Positions 60,988 to 64,000 of a stretch of DNA of 64,000 nt are shown here, piece by piece; positions within the stretch are counted from its first letter, which is position 1, and each line of letters starts with the position of its first letter. The DNA lies in NCBI RefSeq assembly GCF_900184225.1, contig NZ_FXWZ01000003.1:933684-997683 (forward strand), given 5' to 3'. The translations under genes and the position numbers were made by a program. The stretch is from Brevibacterium ihuae (GTDB lineage Bacteria; Actinomycetota; Actinomycetes; Actinomycetales; Brevibacteriaceae). Under the pieces are notes generated by a model. That model was not told the DNA's origin and searched no databases. It saw nothing but the letters and a program-made list of their open reading frames with translations.

Positions 60988-62388
60988 ATGTCCTCACTGC
61001 CCCTGCCCGACGACGGGCCGAACTCGAGCCCGAGCGCGGCGCGGAACGACCTGCCCGCGCTCGTCCTCGAGTCGGAGACCTCCCTGCCCACCGACCACGG
61101 TGTGTTCACCACCCGCGCCTACACGAGTGAGGGCGTCACGCACGTGGCAATGTACCGCGGCGACCCGGGCTCCGTCGAGGCACCGCTCGTCCGCCTCCAC
61201 AGCGAGTGCCTGACCGGGGACGCGCTCGGCTCGCACCGCTGCGACTGCGGCGACCAGCTCGAGGCCGCGCTCCAGGCGATCGCCGCCGCTGGCACGGGGA
61301 TCCTCCTCTACCTGCGCGGCCACGAGGGCCGCGGCATCGGGCTCGCCGCGAAGCTCCGCGCCTATGCGCTCCAGGACGACGGGCTCGACACCGTCGACGC
61401 CAATCGCGCGCTCGGTCTGCCCGACGACGCCCGCGACTACCGGGCCGCCGCCGCGATCCTCCACGAGCTCGACTGCCCGCGGATCCGGCTCCTGTCCTCG
61501 AACCCGACCAAGGCCGAGGCGCTCGCCCGGCTCGGCGTCGAGGTGCCGGAGCGCCTCGCCCTCCAGGTGCCCGACCGGCCGGAGAACGTCCGCTATCTGC
61601 AGACCAAGCGCAGCCGCATGCGCCACGACTCGCTGTCCGGGCAGCCGGTGGGCGACGACCCCGAGGACCTGCCCGTGTACGCCGCGCTCGCCGCGCACAG
61701 CGAGGTCGTCGCGCAGCTCGCGCAGAGCGCCGACGGGTTCATCGCCGCACGCGGCGGGGATGCGGAGTTCGTGTCCGGCGAGGCAGACCGCACCCATCTC
61801 CACCGGCTCCGGGCGGCCGTCGACGCCGTCGTCGTGGGCGCCGGCACCGTCGTCGCTGACGATCCGCAGCTCACCGTCCGCGCGGTGCCCGGCACGAACC
61901 CGCTGCGGGTGCTCCTCGACCCGCACGCCCGCATCCCCGCCGGGAGCGCCGTCCTCCGCTCTCCCGACGCCCCGACCCTGTGGCTCGTCGGCCCCGACCC
62001 CGAGGTGCCCGCCGGGATCGGCGATCACGTCGAGGTCGCACGCCTGCCGCACTCCGCGGACGGCGAGCCCGTCGACCCGGCGGCGGTGATCGCGCTCGTC
62101 CGCGAGCGGGTGCCCGGCTCGATCCTCGTCGAGGGCGGCGGCCGCACCGTCTCGGACTTCCTCGCCGCCGGCGTGCTCGACCGGATCTTCCTCACCTCGG
62201 CCCCGGTGCTGATCGGCGACGGGGTGCCCGGGATCCGGTTCCGCGGTTCGCCCGTCATGGCCCAGGCGATGCGCACCCCGTTCCGCCGCTACGCGTTCGG
62301 CGAGGACGTGTGCACCGAGTTCGTCCTCAGCGATGCGGCGCAGGCGCACTCGGCCGAACGGCCGGCGCGGCCGGCCGACGGCGCCTGA
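60988..62388 (+). CDS. GTP cyclohydrolase II fused to RibD-type reductase
   Basis: A 466-residue bifunctional enzyme. Residues about 25-205 are GTP cyclohydrolase II with zinc cysteines in HSECLTGDALGSHRCDCGDQ and the catalytic RGHEGRGIGL. Residues about 225-455 are the RibD C-terminal (dihydrofolate-reductase-like) domain (SADGFIAARGG, VGAGTVVADDPQLTVR, VEGGGRTVSDFL). No DHBP synthase or deaminase domain is present. It would convert GTP to a diamino-ribosylamino-pyrimidinone phosphate and reduce it to the ribityl form. TAGACT ends 6 bp before ATG 60988, suggesting a leaderless mRNA; GTG 60982 is an alternative. Confidence 0.9.
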   Translation: MSSLPLPDDGPNSSPSAARNDLPALVLESETSLPTDHGVFTTRAYTSEGVTHVAMYRGDPGSVEAPLVRLHSECLTGDALGSHRCDCGDQLEAALQAIAAAGTGILLYLRGHEGRGIGLAAKLRAYALQDDGLDTVDANRALGLPDDARDYRAAAAILHELDCPRIRLLSSNPTKAEALARLGVEVPERLALQVPDRPENVRYLQTKRSRMRHDSLSGQPVGDDPEDLPVYAALAAHSEVVAQLAQSADGFIAARGGDAEFVSGEADRTHLHRLRAAVDAVVVGAGTVVADDPQLTVRAVPGTNPLRVLLDPHARIPAGSAVLRSPDAPTLWLVGPDPEVPAGIGDHVEVARLPHSADGEPVDPAAVIALVRERVPGSILVEGGGRTVSDFLAAGVLDRIFLTSAPVLIGDGVPGIRFRGSPVMAQAMRTPFRRYAFGEDVCTEFVLSDAAQAHSAERPARPADGA

Positions 62389-63217
62389 GGGCCGCGAGGA
62401 GGAGGGTCACCGCGCCCGGGAGGGTGGAGATCGTCGCGAGCAGCCCGTAGGCGGTCGCCGCGGTGACCGCCCACTCGGCCGTCACCGCGAGCTCGCCGGC
62501 GAGGACCCCGGCGCTGATCTCCCGCACTCCCCAGCCGCCGACTCCCAGCGGCACGCTCATCGAGGCGAGCCCCACCGCTGCCGCGCCCGGCGCCACCCGT
62601 CCGCCGAGCTCCGCGATCCCGATGAGATAGAGGCCCAGCAGCGCGCCGACGCCCACCGCGGCCGCACCCCACACGAGCACCGCGGTGCGTACGGCGGTCC
62701 CGCGCATGCAGGCGAGCGCGGCGGCCAGCGCGAGGACCGCGACCGCGCCGGCGATCACCGCCAACCGCGCTGAGATGCCGGCGAGGATCACGGCGGAGAG
62801 GGAGAGGAGCAGGGTCGTCGAGGTCAGCCGCTCCGCTCCGAGCGCGGCCGCCGGCGACCACCAGCGCCGGTCGCCGGCGCCGCGGTAGACCGCCACCCGC
62901 GCCGCGTCACCGGCGATGCCGCCGGGCAGCACCATGTTCCCCAGGCTCGAGGACCAGCAGTCCGCCACGGCCCGCGCATACCGCATGGGGATGCCCTTCT
63001 CCCGGGCGAGCAGCGTCCAGCGCAGTGCCTGTGCGAGCGTGACGAGGAGCCCGCAGCCGAGCGCCGCGGCGATGGTCGTCGGGGTGAGGACGTCCCAGCC
63101 GGCGAGGAGCGCCTCGGTGCCGACGAGCCGCGCGGTGAGCACGAGGAGAACTGCGGTGACGGCGAGCATGAGCACCCGCCGCAGCCACGCGGAGGCGGTG
63201 CCCCTGCCGCTGCTCAT
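62327..63217 (-). CDS. UPF0104/LPG-synthase-TM-like membrane protein
   Basis: A 296-residue protein with about eight helices, related to the flippase-like membrane region of lysylphosphatidylglycerol synthase (LPG_synthase_TM). Landmarks are ALGCGLLVTLAQALRWTLLAREKGI, SSLGNMVLPGGIAGDAARVAVYRG and GVGGWGVREIS. Members act in lipid-linked intermediate transport or modification. Its 3-prime end overlaps the RibA-RibD gene by 62 bp in opposite orientation. It follows the methyltransferase by 7 bp. An Arg/Pro/Ala-rich tail is encoded in the overlap. Confidence 0.85.
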   Translation of the reverse strand: MSSGRGTASAWLRRVLMLAVTAVLLVLTARLVGTEALLAGWDVLTPTTIAAALGCGLLVTLAQALRWTLLAREKGIPMRYARAVADCWSSSLGNMVLPGGIAGDAARVAVYRGAGDRRWWSPAAALGAERLTSTTLLLSLSAVILAGISARLAVIAGAVAVLALAAALACMRGTAVRTAVLVWGAAAVGVGALLGLYLIGIAELGGRVAPGAAAVGLASMSVPLGVGGWGVREISAGVLAGELAVTAEWAVTAATAYGLLATISTLPGAVTLLLAALRRRRPAAPAVRPSAPAPHR

Positions 63218-63224
63218 GGCGGGC

Positions 63225-63998
63225 TCAGCCGCGGGCGTCGACGAGGACGTCGAGGTGCTCGACGGCGACGCGGAGATCCGTCCCGGCCTGCTCGAGCCTG
63301 TCGGCGAGCCAGGCCGCGGCGATCGGGCGCAGCTCCGGATCCTCTTCGATGACCGCGTCGATGCGTTCGGAGAGGAAACGGGTGAGGAACTCGCGATCGC
63401 GCGGTCCCTGCAGGTTCCACGGGCTGCCTCCCGTGGTGACGCGGGCTCCGGCGCGGCGCGCGGCGGCTGCGAGCACGGCCCCGCCGGCATCGCCGAGCCG
63501 GCCCTCGCGCGCCTGGTGCTCGGAGAAGGCGTGCTCGATGAGCGCGTCGCGCCGGTCCGGCGGATCGAGGGGCCAGTGCTCGGTGATGCTCAGCAGGAAC
63601 AGCCCGAGGCCGGAGAACCGGGCGAGCGTGTCGACGACCGCCTCGACATCGGCCGGGGCGAGGACGTCGAGCACCGCGCTGCAGGTGATGAGCAGGCGGG
63701 CGGGGGCCGGCGGACCCGGCGCGTGCTCAGCGGCGGCGCCGTCGGACTCATGGGCGGCGGTGGCCCCGGGCAGGTGCTCGGCGGCGGTGGCGGGCAGTTC
63801 GGTGATCGGGGCGGTCGCCGTGGTCGCGTCGGGCATCGAGCGGGAGGCGACCCGGAGCGATGCGGTGTCCGCGTCGAGGAGGATCCAGCGCAGCTCCCGC
63901 CCGGGCAGCCGGGGGCGCAGGGCGCGGTCGAACCAGCGGGCGGAGTTCCCGGTGCCAGCGCCGATGTCGATGACGGTGAGCGGCTCCGCCTCCGCGGT
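63225..63998 (-). CDS. Class I SAM-dependent methyltransferase, start beyond window
   Basis: At least 257 residues; the 5-prime end lies past the window. Motif I reads VIDIGAGTGNSARWF, followed by LRWILLDADTASLRVA (motif II with acidic ribose ligand) and LLITCSAVLDVLA as motif IV. An Ala/Pro-rich insert sits between motifs II and IV. The substrate is unknown. The internal ATG at 63836 is not the start, because motif I lies upstream of it. It is cotranscribed with the UPF0104 gene. Confidence 0.83.
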   Translation of the reverse strand, partial: TAEAEPLTVIDIGAGTGNSARWFDRALRPRLPGRELRWILLDADTASLRVASRSMPDATTATAPITELPATAAEHLPGATAAHESDGAAAEHAPGPPAPARLLITCSAVLDVLAPADVEAVVDTLARFSGLGLFLLSITEHWPLDPPDRRDALIEHAFSEHQAREGRLGDAGGAVLAAAARRAGARVTTGGSPWNLQGPRDREFLTRFLSERIDAVIEEDPELRPIAAAWLADRLEQAGTDLRVAVEHLDVLVDARG

Positions 63999-64000
63999 GC

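Overview
The window is 64 kb of very GC-rich DNA with actinobacterial features: GTG starts, ATGA and GTGA gene overlaps, leaderless promoters, CmtR-type ArsR regulators and a caa3-oxidase assembly (CtaG) domain. A Micrococcales/Brevibacteriaceae-like host fits best, but that is inference. No rRNA, tRNA or CRISPR array was seen.

Layout. (1) 1-4.3 kb: amidohydrolase tail, CobW GTPase, sodium:solute symporter with a small partner, EEP phosphatase and an NTF2-fold protein. (2) 4.3-17.6 kb: a CoA-dependent acid-degradation locus with two crotonases, two AMP-ligases, an ACAD10/11-like kinase, a lipoprotein TRAP-type binding protein, an acyl-CoA dehydrogenase, an Ltp2-like thiolase with its DUF35 partner, an SDR and a zinc alcohol dehydrogenase. 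A 16-bp operator-like motif recurs at these promoters. (3) 17.6-53.1 kb: a 35.5-kb accessory island that splits the alcohol dehydrogenase gene; the missing C-terminal codons lie at 53144-53206. (4) 53.2-57 kb: pyroglutamyl peptidase, a second TRAP-type binding protein carrying the same operator, and an MFS exporter. (5) 57-64 kb: MMPL transporter with divergent MarR, then a CDP-alcohol phosphotransferase, a GTP cyclohydrolase II/RibD-reductase fusion, a UPF0104-type membrane protein and a methyltransferase that leaves the window.

The island is composite. Metal resistance (P-type ATPase, two CadD exporters, CDF exporter, five ArsR-type genes of which one is frameshifted) surrounds a cytochrome c maturation, copper and disulfide operon (TlpA, CcdA, ResB, CcsB, CopC, CopD-CtaG, DsbA-like, VKOR). 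Three IS3-family elements, one split by an IS110-family element, and a DUF4062 gene follow. The right end is an organosulfur-type cluster (ABC importer, LLM monooxygenase, aldo/keto reductase, two DszC/SfnB-like flavoproteins).

With the island removed, region 2 and the operator-bearing binding-protein gene of region 4 become neighbours, so one regulon spans both sides. The best candidates for undescribed biology are this regulon (kinase plus dehydrogenase plus aldolase logic) and the right-edge RibA-RibD / CDP-alcohol / UPF0104 / methyltransferase group.
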